A DNA stretch of 64,000 nucleotides from Streptomyces sp. NBC_01723 (lineage in GTDB: Bacteria; Actinomycetota; Actinomycetes; Streptomycetales; Streptomycetaceae). The position numbers and the translations under genes were made by a program. The stretch spans positions 558,001 through 622,000 of the forward strand of contig NZ_CP109171.1 of the NCBI RefSeq assembly GCF_036246005.1. Reading direction: 5' to 3'. Below, piece by piece: positions 52,515 through 60,531 of the stretch (positions are counted from its first letter, which is position 1; every line of letters begins with the position of its first letter). Under the pieces are notes generated by a model, which made no database searches, was not told the origin of the DNA, and saw only the letters and a list, made by a program, of their open reading frames with translations.

Positions 52515-53198
52515 TCACCCGGGGGTGGGCAGTGCCGCCCCCACGGCCCGGTGGACGGCGCGGGCCAGCCGGGCACCCCATTCGGAACGGGGGCCGGCGA
52601 AGGAGTGCGTGACCTCGGCGCCGTGCGGCGCGCGGGCGGCGACGCACACGGCGTCCGTGGGGGTTCCCGAGCAGTCGAGTCCCGCGTCCAGCAGCGCCTG
52701 CACCTTGGCCTCGGTCGCCGTCATCACGGCGTTCACCAGTGCGGCGTCGCTCAGCGCGACCGGCACCGCGGCGACGATGTTGATCGTCCCGGGCGGGGCG
52801 GCGGCGGGGGCGCCCTCCTCGGGCGAGGCCGCCCAGCCGCGTACCGAGATACCGGCGGTCACGACGGCTTCGGCCCCGCCGTCGCGCGCGCGGGCGAAGG
52901 CGGACACGTCGGCGGCCGTCATCAGACCCACACCGGGCCCCCGGGCGCCGGCGGCGTGGGCGAGGCCCGTCAGGTGGCGGGCGGGGTCGGTGCGCCGGTA
53001 CCCGTGGGCGACCTGGGCGTTGAGCACCCACGCGCGCTCGGCGATCCCGCCGCCCAGCACGGCGCTGCTGGCCATCCGCCAGCCGGGGCCCGGACGCCAG
53101 AGCAGGGCGTGCAGCCGTTCGCCGTCCTCCAGCCGCGTCAGGTGCTCCGGGGCCGGCAGGCGGTGCCCGGTGCGGGGCGGGGGCAGCAGGGCGGGCAC
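52515..53198 (-). CDS. cbiZ: Adenosylcobinamide amidohydrolase (CbiZ)
   Basis: 227-residue enzyme of the CbiZ family, which cleaves the aminopropanol side chain of adenosylcobinamide so that it re-enters cobalamin synthesis as cobyric acid. Recognisable blocks are WRMASSAVLGGGIAERAWVLNAQVAHGY, GVGLMTAADVSAF, GAEAVVTAGISV, GTINIVAAVPVALSDAALVNAVMTATEAK and SGTPTDAVCVAARAP. It stands alone, without other cobalamin genes or a corrinoid transporter. I see no obvious cobalamin riboswitch in the 178 bases upstream. Confidence 0.9.
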   Translation of the reverse strand: MPALLPPPRTGHRLPAPEHLTRLEDGERLHALLWRPGPGWRMASSAVLGGGIAERAWVLNAQVAHGYRRTDPARHLTGLAHAAGARGPGVGLMTAADVSAFARARDGGAEAVVTAGISVRGWAASPEEGAPAAAPPGTINIVAAVPVALSDAALVNAVMTATEAKVQALLDAGLDCSGTPTDAVCVAARAPHGAEVTHSFAGPRSEWGARLARAVHRAVGAALPTPG

Positions 53199-53376
53199 GG
53201 GTCGGGGCTCCTCGGGGTGGCCGGGCGGGGGTCCGGGCGGACCGGACGATCGTACTCAGCGGCGGTGCGCCCGGAGCGGTGCCGGGTGCGTCGTGGTCCG
53301 GGGTGCGTTGCGGACCCGGTGCGGGGGACCTTCACTGAACACAACTTCGCCACCAGGCGACGGATCGGAGGCCGCG

Positions 53377-53727
53377 ATGCTGTCCCACACCCTGGAGCAT
53401 GGGGTCCTGGTCATCACGGTGGACCAGGACCCGGGAATCGACGGGCGGGCCACGCTGACCACGCACATCACCAACCTGGTCGACGCCCATCAGCCGACCC
53501 CCGTCGTCATCGTGCTGACCGACGGGGCCGACGGCCACGCGGCGGTCAGTGCCGTACTCCGGGCCCATCAGTGGTGCGGGCGGCTCGGTGTCCTGATGTC
53601 CGTGGTCACCCACAGCGCGCCGGTCCGGCGGCTGCTGGAGGACAACGCGGACACCTCCGGTACCCGACTGGTGGTGCACGCCCGCGTCGACACCGCCATC
53701 ACGACCGCGTTCACCGCTGCGGCCTAA
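53377..53727 (+). CDS. STAS-like protein (possible anti-sigma antagonist)
   Basis: 116-residue protein beginning MLSHTLEHGVLVITVDQDPG, the first strands of a STAS fold, then GRATLTTHITNLVDAHQPTPVVIVLTDG. The helix-2 region that usually has DSSG with the phosphorylated Ser reads DGADGHAAVSAVL, so phospho-regulation in the SpoIIAA manner is doubtful. The C-terminal RLGVLMSVVTHSAPVRRLLEDNADT fits STAS topology. GGAGG lies 5 bases before ATG 53377. Confidence 0.7.
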   Translation: MLSHTLEHGVLVITVDQDPGIDGRATLTTHITNLVDAHQPTPVVIVLTDGADGHAAVSAVLRAHQWCGRLGVLMSVVTHSAPVRRLLEDNADTSGTRLVVHARVDTAITTAFTAAA

Positions 53728-53774
53728 CGTCCGCGCGCGATTCCGCCATGCCGGTGCGCGTTGGCCGGCGCCCG

Positions 53775-54971
53775 TTACGAGCGTCCGAGCCAGAGGTCGG
53801 GCCCGAAGACCTCGTAGTGGACGGCCTCGGCGGGCACACCCCGGCGCAGCAGGTCGCCGCGGACGGCGCGCATGAACGGCACCGGGCCGCACAGGTAGGC
53901 CGTGAGCCCCGGGGGCAGTTCGACTCCGGCGAGGTCGACGAGACCGGCCGTCGCCTCCGGTGCCGCCTCACCGGGCTCCTCGTAGAACAGGTGCAGCCGG
54001 GCGTCGGGCAGCGCACGGACCAGGTCGCGCTGTTCCCGCCGGTGGGCGTGGTGGGCGGGGGTGCGGTCGGCGTGCACGACGGTGACCGGCCGGGTGGCGC
54101 CGGCCGCGGCCAGGTGGTCGAGCATGGCCAGCACGGGGGTGACGCCGATGCCGGCGGAGGCCAGCAGCAGCGGTCCGTCGTCCTCCGCGAGGGCGAGGTC
54201 GCCGAAGGGGGCGGAGACGGCGAGTACGTCGCCCTCGCGGGCGTGCGCGTGCAGCCAGGAGGAGACCTCGCCGTCGGGCCGCCCGTCGCCGTGCACGCGC
54301 TTGACGGTGATGCGCAGGCCGGTGCGGCCCGGGGCGGCGGAGAGGCTGTACTGGCGGATCTGATGGGAGCCGTCGGGCAGTTCGGAGCGGACGCTGACGT
54401 ACTGGCCCGGGCGGAAGGGAGCCACGGGGCGGCCGTCGGCGGGCCGCAGGACGAGGCTGAGCGCGTCGGGGCCCTCCTCGCGCCGTTCGACGATCTCCAT
54501 CCGGCGCCACACGTCACCCTCGGCCACGCCCGCCTCCGCGTAGAGACGGGCCTCGACGGCCACCAGCGCGTTGGCCATCAGCCAGTAGACCTCGTCCCAG
54601 GCGGCGGCGACCTCGGGGGTCACGGCGTCGCCGAGTACGTCGCCGATCGCGGCGAACAGATGGCGATGGACGGTCTTGTACTGGTCGGAGGTGATGCCCA
54701 GGGAGGCGTGCTTGTGCGCGATCCGGGACAGCATGGCGTCGGGCCGGGCGTCGGGGCTCTCCAGCAGCAGGCCGGCGAACGCGGCGATGGAGCCGGCCAG
54801 GGCCCGCTGCTGCTCCCCGCTGACCTGGTTGCCGCGGTTGAACAGGTCCCGGAGCAGCTCGGGGTGGGCGTCGAACAGCTTCCGGTAGAACAGCTCGGTG
54901 ATGTCGCCGATGGCCGCTCCGACGGCGGGCAGGGTCGCGCGGACCACGGGGACGGACTGTTCGGAGAGCAC
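53775..54971 (-). CDS. hmpA: Flavohemoprotein (nitric oxide dioxygenase)
   Basis: Detoxifies NO to nitrate using O2, NAD(P)H, heme and FAD. 398 residues: N-terminal globin (1-140) with the proximal His region SRIAHKHASLGI, then a FAD-binding barrel (150-255, RQYSLSAAPG), then a NAD-binding domain (260-395, LLASAGIGVTPVLAML and AYLCGPVPFM). GTG 54971 follows GGAG. Just upstream is an NsrR-type operator and the nsrR gene is next, so expression should respond to NO. It reads away from nsrR's own promoter. Confidence 0.96.
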   Translation of the reverse strand: MLSEQSVPVVRATLPAVGAAIGDITELFYRKLFDAHPELLRDLFNRGNQVSGEQQRALAGSIAAFAGLLLESPDARPDAMLSRIAHKHASLGITSDQYKTVHRHLFAAIGDVLGDAVTPEVAAAWDEVYWLMANALVAVEARLYAEAGVAEGDVWRRMEIVERREEGPDALSLVLRPADGRPVAPFRPGQYVSVRSELPDGSHQIRQYSLSAAPGRTGLRITVKRVHGDGRPDGEVSSWLHAHAREGDVLAVSAPFGDLALAEDDGPLLLASAGIGVTPVLAMLDHLAAAGATRPVTVVHADRTPAHHAHRREQRDLVRALPDARLHLFYEEPGEAAPEATAGLVDLAGVELPPGLTAYLCGPVPFMRAVRGDLLRRGVPAEAVHYEVFGPDLWLGRS

Positions 54972-54982
54972 GGCGGCTCCTT

Positions 54983-55005
54983 AATTGGTAGATGATATTC
55001 GTGTT
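54983..55005. promoter_or_regulatory. NsrR operator upstream of hmpA
   Basis: The strand read toward hmpA is AACACGAATATCATCTACCAATT, 11-base imperfect inverted arms around one centre base. AT-rich compared with surroundings and 12 bases before the hmpA start. It matches NsrR sites I recall from S. coelicolor hmpA genes. Confidence 0.85.
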
Positions 55006-55043
55006 TTAGGCCACGGGTGCGCGCCGCCACGGGCGCGCGCCCG

Positions 55044-55490
55044 TCAGCCGGAGGGGCGGTCCGAGAGGCCGACGAGCAGCGGGCCGGTGGGCGAGGCCAC
55101 CAGGTCGGCGACGGTCAGCGGGTCGAGCGCGGCGTAGAACGCCTCCTGGGCGTCGCGCAACGCGGCCCGCAGCCGGCAGGCCGTCCGCAGCGGGCACGGC
55201 GGATCGCCTTCGCAGGCGACGACTTCACCGTCCCCTTCGAGCTCTCGCACCAGCCGGCCGACCGAGGCGTCGCGCCCCGCGCCGGTCAGCGCCAGCCCGC
55301 CGCCGCGACCGCGCCGCGCCTCGACCACTCCGAGATGCTGGAGCCGGGTGACGGCCTTCGCCGCGTGCGTGTACGGCACGCCCATCGCGTCGGCCACCTC
55401 GCGGGTGGTCAGCGGGTCGTCACCGTCTCTCACGACCGCCAGGCGCATGACGGAACGCAGCGCCAGGTCGGTGAACTTCGTCAGCCGCAC
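55044..55490 (-). CDS. nsrR: NO-sensing Rrf2 regulator NsrR
   Basis: Fe-S cluster repressor of 148 residues. N-terminal winged helix (MRLTKFTDLALRSVMRLAV; REVADAMGVPYTHAAKAVTRLQHLG) and the cluster-binding loop with three Cys in ACEGDPPCPLRTACRL (residues about 93-107), as in S. coelicolor NsrR with its 4Fe-4S cluster. NO damages the cluster and releases DNA. The gene is upstream of hmpA on the same strand, and both have similar operators, so the unit is a self-contained NO response. Confidence 0.94.
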   Translation of the reverse strand: MRLTKFTDLALRSVMRLAVVRDGDDPLTTREVADAMGVPYTHAAKAVTRLQHLGVVEARRGRGGGLALTGAGRDASVGRLVRELEGDGEVVACEGDPPCPLRTACRLRAALRDAQEAFYAALDPLTVADLVASPTGPLLVGLSDRPSG

Positions 55491-55506
55491 AGCCGTGACG
55501 CTATCA

Positions 55507-55529
55507 AATACGCATAATGGATTCGTGTT
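55507..55529. promoter_or_regulatory. NsrR operator upstream of nsrR
   Basis: Read toward nsrR it is AACACGAATCCATTATGCGTATT, sharing the AACACGAAT half site with the hmpA operator. It lies 17 bases before the nsrR start and also faces the divergent cupin gene 60 bases away. Confidence 0.75.
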
Positions 55530-55589
55530 TATTGACGGCTATGACCCTGTGGCACGCGTCACCGGGCGCGGAAGGCGCGGTGACCGCTG

Positions 55590-56021
55590 ATGGCAGGGCA
55601 CGAAGACGGCTCCCCCGCACCGGCACCCGGGCCTCCCCTCCCCCGGGTCCTGTGCGACACCGCGCGACTGCTGGCGCCCGGCGACGAGGCGGCCACCGGC
55701 GCCCTGTGGCGACTGGCGGAGCCCGGGCGGCAGCTCGACGCCAACGTCGTCCGCCTCCCCGCGGCGGGGCGGGTCGGCACGCACACCGAACCGGACCTCG
55801 ACGTCCTGCTGCTCGTCCTCGACGGCGCGGCCTCCCTGGTCGGCGCCGACGGCGACCGCCCCCTGCACAGGGGCGTCCTGACCTGGCTGCCCCACGGTTC
55901 GGCCCGGGGGGTCGTCGCCGGCCCGGACGGGGTGACGTACCTGACCGTGCACCGACGGCGTCCCGGCATGCGCGTGCAGCCGCCGAGCGCCGCCGACCGG
56001 CTCCGGCCCGGCGGAGACTGA
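55590..56021 (+). CDS. Cupin-domain protein
   Basis: 143-residue single cupin. The barrel is visible as LDANVVRLPAAGRVGTHTEPDLDVLLLVLDGAASLVGADGDRPLHRGVLTWLPHGSARGVVAG, where one His (THTEPDLD) and a later His (LPHGS) stand at the usual metal-ligand places but the full GX5HXHX3-4E set is not preserved. It is divergent from nsrR and may share its operator. A role in NO stress is speculative. Confidence 0.75.
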   Translation: MAGHEDGSPAPAPGPPLPRVLCDTARLLAPGDEAATGALWRLAEPGRQLDANVVRLPAAGRVGTHTEPDLDVLLLVLDGAASLVGADGDRPLHRGVLTWLPHGSARGVVAGPDGVTYLTVHRRRPGMRVQPPSAADRLRPGGD

Positions 56022-56041
56022 CACCGGGCCGGCCGCACGGC

Positions 56042-56275
56042 TCAGCCCTCGGCGCTCAGCTCCGTCAGGGACCGCGCGGTCAGGGGGTGCGGGGCGTCGT
56101 CCGGGTCGACGAGGCCGACGGTGCAGGTGGCGGCGTGGGTGAGGGCGCCGGCGAAACTGCCGTCGGCGAACTGCTCCAGCGGGTCGCGCGGTGAACGGCC
56201 GACGGCGACCCTACGGGGCGAGTCGGCCCCGCGGGTCACCTTCCTCGCCCGGAACGGCGCCCGCGGCTGGGGCAC
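56042..56275 (-). CDS. Short hypothetical ORF, possibly a gene remnant
   Basis: 77 codons with good GC3 bias over the C-terminal 55 residues (VAVGRSPRDPLEQFADGSFAGALTHAATCT onward, ending LTARSLTELSAEG), so this part looks genuinely coding. The N-terminal 20 residues are Arg-rich and look like shadow sequence, and no good ribosome site precedes the start. I do not recognise a family. It may be the 3' end of a truncated gene lying in a scarred region before the GAF-ANTAR gene. Confidence 0.35.
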   Translation of the reverse strand: MPQPRAPFRARKVTRGADSPRRVAVGRSPRDPLEQFADGSFAGALTHAATCTVGLVDPDDAPHPLTARSLTELSAEG

Positions 56276-56470
56276 CCATGGCGCCGCCGCGCGCGCTGCG
56301 CCACCGCGGCCTGCTCACCATGGGCATCATGGCCCTGCTGTAGCGTCCATCGGCGCCTGATGCATTTAGATGTAGCACGAATCAAGATGCGTGGGGGGTG
56401 ACTTCCGCTGTTGCTTCCCTCCCTCTGCGGGCACTCGCTCCGGAAGCGAGGAAGCGAGGGAGGTGACGGC

Positions 56471-57160
56471 ATGGACTGGCGCGGGTTCGCGCAACAGATG
56501 GCGTCCTTGGCCCGCGATCTGCTGGCCCAGGAATCGGTGAACGACACCCTGGAGCGGATCACCGGCTCGGCCACGGAACTGGTGGACGGCTGCGACGCCG
56601 CGGGCATCCTCATCCTGCGTGGGCGCCAGGTGCGGTCGCTCGCCCCCACCGACCAGGTCGTCGAGGAGAGCGACGCGCTCCAGGAGCGGGTCGGTGAGGG
56701 GCCGTGCTTCGACGCGGCCCGCACGGCGGACGGGCAGCGGCAGTACCGGATCGCCGACTTCCGCGACGAGGCGCGACGCTGGCCCAAGTACGTCCCCCAG
56801 GCGCGCAGGCTGAACCTCGGCAGCATGATGGGTTTCCTGCTGTTCACCAGGGACGAGGAGCTCGGGGCGCTGAACCTCTACTCCTACCGGCCCGGCGCCT
56901 TCACCGAGGCCGACGAGACGGCGGGCTGGCTGCTGGCCTCGCACGCGGCGGTCGCCTTCTCCACCGCCCGTACGCATGCCCAGTTGCAGGAGGCCATCGG
57001 CACCCGGCACACCATCGGCGAGGCCATGGGCATCCTCATGGGCAGCCACCACCTCACCGAGGAGCAGGCCTTCGCCGCACTGCGCCGGTACTCGCAGGAC
57101 AACAACGTCAAACTGCGCGATCTCGCGGCCCGTGTCTGTGAGTTGGGGACCCTGCCCTGA
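56471..57160 (+). CDS. GAF-ANTAR regulatory protein
   Basis: 229-residue cytoplasmic regulator. GAF domain (residues 15-150, VNDTLERITGSATELVDGCDAAGILIL; GEGPCFDAAR; MGFLLFTRDEELGALNLYS) and C-terminal ANTAR domain (165-225, IGEAMGILMGSHHLTEEQAFAALRRYSQDNNVKLRDLA) that binds dual-hexaloop RNA hairpins to prevent termination. GAGGGAGG ribosome site before ATG 56471. No response-regulator partner. It precedes the second conservon by 165 bases, but the intervening region has its own promoter-like sequence. Confidence 0.92.
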   Translation: MDWRGFAQQMASLARDLLAQESVNDTLERITGSATELVDGCDAAGILILRGRQVRSLAPTDQVVEESDALQERVGEGPCFDAARTADGQRQYRIADFRDEARRWPKYVPQARRLNLGSMMGFLLFTRDEELGALNLYSYRPGAFTEADETAGWLLASHAAVAFSTARTHAQLQEAIGTRHTIGEAMGILMGSHHLTEEQAFAALRRYSQDNNVKLRDLAARVCELGTLP

Positions 57161-57207
57161 GCGCCGTGCGCACGCATGAGCAAAGATTGACCGACTTCTT
57201 CTCGTTT

Positions 57208-57234
57208 CGATCACGAACTCTCGTATAGTGATCG
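57208..57234. promoter_or_regulatory. Inverted repeat spanning the -10 region of the second conservon
   Basis: CGATCAC-N13-GTGATCG, 7-base perfect arms, with TATAGT at 57224-57229 reaching into the right arm. It lies about 92 bases before cvnA. Its GTGATCG arm recurs in the palindrome upstream of the first conservon. Confidence 0.55.
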
Positions 57235-57325
57235 TCCGTTGAGTGGTGTGTGACTATCCCCTGCTCGCACGCGCCCCGTTGGACGACACGAGGGCCGCTC
57301 CGGCGGCCTGGCGAGGACCCGATTG

Positions 57326-59185
57326 ATGACCGCGCCCGCCCGCCCCGGCGACCGATCCGCTCCCCGCACCCTGGTGGCTGTCGCCCTGCCCTGCGCCGTG
57401 GTGTCGGCGCTCGCCGTCGCCGGCGCCGTCGCCGCGGCGCCCTCCTCGGTACGCCTTCCACTCGGCCTGGGCGCGAGCGCGGCGGCGATCCTGCTCTGTG
57501 TCGCCGTGACGGTGGCCGTGCACGCCGTCCGTCGGGAACGGGCCACGCGCCGGCTGCTGGACGCCGCCCGCGCGGAGGCGGGAGCCCTCGCCCAGGAGCG
57601 CGGGCAGCTGTCCGAGCGCGCCCGGCAGGAGCGGGAGCGACTGCGGGCGGAGGCCGACCGCGAGCAGGCCGACCTCGTCGCCCAGGCCGACCGTGAACGC
57701 AGCGGCCTGCTGGACGGGTTCGACCGCGAGCGGGAACGACTCGCCGCCGGTTTCGAGCAGGAGCGGATCCGGCTGGCCGAGCAGCACGCGCAGGAGGTCG
57801 CGCGGCTCGCCGAGGAGGCCGGCCGGCTGCGGTCGCGGCTGGACCGGGCGCGCGGCGAACGTGCCGCCGCCGTCTCCGCGACCGCCAACGCGGCCGGCCG
57901 GATGCAGGCGCTGGCCACCGGGATGCTCGCGGACCTGCGCGCCATGGAGGAGCGGCACGGTGACGAGGACGTCCTCGCCGACCTGCTCCACCTCGACCAC
58001 CGCACCGCGCAGGCGGGCCGGCTCGCGGACTCCGTCGCCGTCCTCACGGGGGCCCGCTCCGGACGGCGTTGGGCGCGACCCATCGGTATGGAGTCCATTC
58101 TCCGCGGGGCCATGGGACGTATCGCCGGGTACCAGCGGGTGCGGGTGCACTCCGCCAGCGACGCCGCGGTCGCCGGGCACGCCGCCGAGGGCGTCATGCA
58201 CGCCCTGGCCGAACTCCTCGACAACGCGGCGAACTTCTCGCCGCCCACCGCCGAGGTCCACGTCTACGTGGAGGCGGTGCCGGCCGGGGCGATCGTCTCC
58301 GTGGAGGACAGCGGTCTCGTGATGGGCGACGTGCAATTGCGCCGGGCCCAGCAGGCGGTGGCCGGCGAGGCCGCCGGGCTCGGTGGTCTGACCGGCACCC
58401 GGCTCGGCCTCGCGGTCGTGGGCCGGCTGTCGGCCAAGTACGGCCTGAAGGTGTCCTTCCGGCCGTCGGCGCGCGGTGGCACGGGCGTGCTGATGCTCAT
58501 CCCCCAGGACATTCTGAGCGGCCCCGGCGCTTCCGACGGTCCGGCGGCCCCGCCCGTGGCGCCCCCCACCGAGCGGCTGCGGGGCTCCGCGCCGGCCGCG
58601 ACCGCCAACGCTCCCGCGCTCGAACCGGGTCCCGGGGCGGCCTCGGCCGACGCCACGCCCCTCCCGGAGACCGGAGCCGCGGAGGCCGCGCCCGGACGGG
58701 AGACCGGATCCGCCCCGGTCGTGTCCGCCCGGGCGACCGAGACCGCCCCTGCCGAGCGTGAACCGGATGCGGGGACCGCGCCGGTCGTGTCCGACTCGGA
58801 CGCCGGATCCGGCCCCGCCCCTTCCGAACCGCCGCCCATGCACGACCTGGCGGACCGGGAGGAGGACGACGGGGTCGCCGGGCTGCCCAAGCGCCGCCGG
58901 GGCAGGACCCTCGCCGCGGCCGAACGCGCCCGGGCCACCGCCCGTGCCGCCGAACCGCGCCCCGCGCCGGCGGCCGACGACGCGAAGGTGCGCGCGGCCC
59001 GGTTCAGCAGCTTCCGCCAGGCCGTGCGCTCCGCCGACACCGGCGCCTCGCGGACCGGCACCAACCCGATGCCGGACGGCACCAGCTCCACGCGGGGCGC
59101 GGCCGCCCCACCCGCACCGGACGAGACCACCCCCGACCACCCCGCCCACTCGCACGCGCACCCGGAAGGCGACACCACTTCATGA
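57326..59185 (+). CDS. cvnA: Conservon sensor kinase-like protein CvnA (second conservon)
   Basis: Membrane protein of 619 residues. Two hydrophobic helices (VAVALPCAVVSALAVAGAVAA and LGASAAAILLCVAVTVAVHAV), a long coiled-coil (residues 70-190, Arg/Glu-rich), then a HATPase with N box HALAELLDNAANFSPPTAEV (near 295) and G boxes VEDSGLVMGD and GLAVVGRLSAKYGLKV. The C-terminal 210 residues are low-complexity Pro/Ala/Asp. ATG 57326 (GAGGA upstream) is preferred to TTG 57323. Start of the six-gene plus-strand operon; no response regulator. Confidence 0.92.
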   Translation: MTAPARPGDRSAPRTLVAVALPCAVVSALAVAGAVAAAPSSVRLPLGLGASAAAILLCVAVTVAVHAVRRERATRRLLDAARAEAGALAQERGQLSERARQERERLRAEADREQADLVAQADRERSGLLDGFDRERERLAAGFEQERIRLAEQHAQEVARLAEEAGRLRSRLDRARGERAAAVSATANAAGRMQALATGMLADLRAMEERHGDEDVLADLLHLDHRTAQAGRLADSVAVLTGARSGRRWARPIGMESILRGAMGRIAGYQRVRVHSASDAAVAGHAAEGVMHALAELLDNAANFSPPTAEVHVYVEAVPAGAIVSVEDSGLVMGDVQLRRAQQAVAGEAAGLGGLTGTRLGLAVVGRLSAKYGLKVSFRPSARGGTGVLMLIPQDILSGPGASDGPAAPPVAPPTERLRGSAPAATANAPALEPGPGAASADATPLPETGAAEAAPGRETGSAPVVSARATETAPAEREPDAGTAPVVSDSDAGSGPAPSEPPPMHDLADREEDDGVAGLPKRRRGRTLAAAERARATARAAEPRPAPAADDAKVRAARFSSFRQAVRSADTGASRTGTNPMPDGTSSTRGAAAPPAPDETTPDHPAHSHAHPEGDTTS

Positions 59186-59589
59186 CCGGCTCGACCACCG
59201 CCGACGAGAAGCTCACCTGGCTCATCGAGGGCCTGCTGGAGCGCACGCCGGGGGCTCGGCACGCGCTCGTGCTCTCCCGCGACGGCCTCAAGCTGTGCCG
59301 CACCCCGGAACTCTCCGTCGACCAGGCCGATCAGCTGGCCGCGATCGCCGCCGGCATCCAGTCGCTGTCCCAGGGCGCCTCCGTGGAGTTCGGCGACGGC
59401 AGCGGCGGGGTGCGCTCGGCCATGACCGAGTTCTACGGCGGAATCCTGTTCATCGTCGAGGCCGGAGAGGGCGCGCACCTCGCCGTGATCACCGCGGAGG
59501 ACGCGGACGCGGGGCTGGTCGGACACAACATGAGCGAGCTGATCGAGCAGCTCGGCGAGCACCTCACCGCGCAGCCCCGCACGTCATGA
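59182..59589 (+). CDS. cvnB: Conservon roadblock/LC7 protein CvnB (second conservon)
   Basis: 135-residue roadblock/LC7 protein (LTWLIEGLLERTPGARHALVLSRDGLKL; GGILFIVEAGEGAHLAVITAEDADAGLVGHNM). It overlaps cvnA and cvnC by 4 bases each (ATGA), as in the first conservon. Sequence similarity to the 19701-20102 protein is in fold rather than close identity, so the two conservons are not a recent duplication. Confidence 0.94.
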   Translation: MTGSTTADEKLTWLIEGLLERTPGARHALVLSRDGLKLCRTPELSVDQADQLAAIAAGIQSLSQGASVEFGDGSGGVRSAMTEFYGGILFIVEAGEGAHLAVITAEDADAGLVGHNMSELIEQLGEHLTAQPRTS

Positions 59590-59933
59590 GCCGCCCCGGC
59601 AGGGACGACTCCCCCGACCGGCTGTACACCGTCACCCAGGGGCGCAGCCGGTCCGACTCCGACAACCCCTTCGACCTGGTCACCCTGGTGGTCGCGGAGT
59701 GCGAGCCGACGCGCGGCATGCAGTCGGAGCACTCGGCGATCCTGCGGCTGGCCCAGGCGCCCACGGCCGTCGTGGAGATCGCCGCCGAACTGCGGCTGCC
59801 CGTGAGCATCACCAAGATCCTGCTCTCCGACCTGCACGCCGCGGGCCGGGTGAGCGCCCGCCATCCGTACACGGCAGCCGTCCCCGATCCCGACATCCTG
59901 GAGCAGGTGCTCGTTGGACTCCGCAATCTCTGA
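59586..59933 (+). CDS. cvnC: Conservon DUF742 protein CvnC (second conservon)
   Basis: 115-residue DUF742 protein with N-terminal RLYTVTQGRSRSD and core LRLAQAPTAVVEIAAELRLPVSITKILLSDLHAAGRV, ending DILEQVLVGLRNL. It overlaps cvnB by ATGA and cvnD by 20 bases. Confidence 0.93.
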   Translation: MSRPGRDDSPDRLYTVTQGRSRSDSDNPFDLVTLVVAECEPTRGMQSEHSAILRLAQAPTAVVEIAAELRLPVSITKILLSDLHAAGRVSARHPYTAAVPDPDILEQVLVGLRNL

Positions 59934-60531
59934 CGCCCGCACCCCACTGGGTGCGTCCGCCGACAACGGCCTCAAGATCGTGGTCGTGGGCGGGTTCGGC
60001 GTCGGCAAGACGACCCTGGTCCGCTCGGTCAGCGAGATACGTCCCCTCAACACCGAGGAGACGATGACGCAGGCCGGCGAGACGGTCGACGACATCAGCG
60101 AGGTGCGCGGCAAGACCGCGACGACCGTCGCCTTCGACTTCGGCCGGATCAGCCTCGACGCGCGCAACGTGCTGTACCTGTTCGGCGCGCCCGGCCAGGA
60201 GCGGTTCTGGTTCCTGTGGGACCGGCTGTTCTCCGGCACGCTCGGCGCGGTGGTCCTCGTCGACACCCGGCGCATCGACGACTCCTGGTACGCCATCGAC
60301 CGGCTGGAGCACCACGGCACGCCGTTCATCGTCGCCTGCAACGACTTCGGCGGCCCGCGGCACCAGCCCCAGGCGCTCCGCGAGGCACTGGACCTGGACC
60401 CGGGGGTGCCGCTGGTGTTCTGCGACGCACGGTCCCGCGAGTCCAGCAAGCAGGTACTGATCGCGCTGGTCGAGCACCTGAGGACCCGTTACGCCGGCCA
60501 TGCCGCCCCGCCCCGACAGGAGTTCGTGTGA
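59914..60531 (+). CDS. cvnD: Conservon GTP-binding protein CvnD (second conservon)
   Basis: 205-residue Ras-like GTPase. P-loop GGFGVGKTT (residue 23), FDFGRISLD switch region, FGAPGQERFWFLWDRL as G3, and NDFG at G4 rather than NKxD. TTG 59914 is the start, with GGAGCAGG upstream inside cvnC. The stop overlaps the following P450 start (GTGA). Confidence 0.93.
   Translation: MDSAISDARTPLGASADNGLKIVVVGGFGVGKTTLVRSVSEIRPLNTEETMTQAGETVDDISEVRGKTATTVAFDFGRISLDARNVLYLFGAPGQERFWFLWDRLFSGTLGAVVLVDTRRIDDSWYAIDRLEHHGTPFIVACNDFGGPRHQPQALREALDLDPGVPLVFCDARSRESSKQVLIALVEHLRTRYAGHAAPPRQEFV

Noticed and set aside
56278..56343. Short plus-strand ORF MAPPRALRHRGLLTMGIMALL
   Set aside because: 21 codons, no ribosome site and no recognisable leader function; could be part of a remnant but not supportable as a gene.
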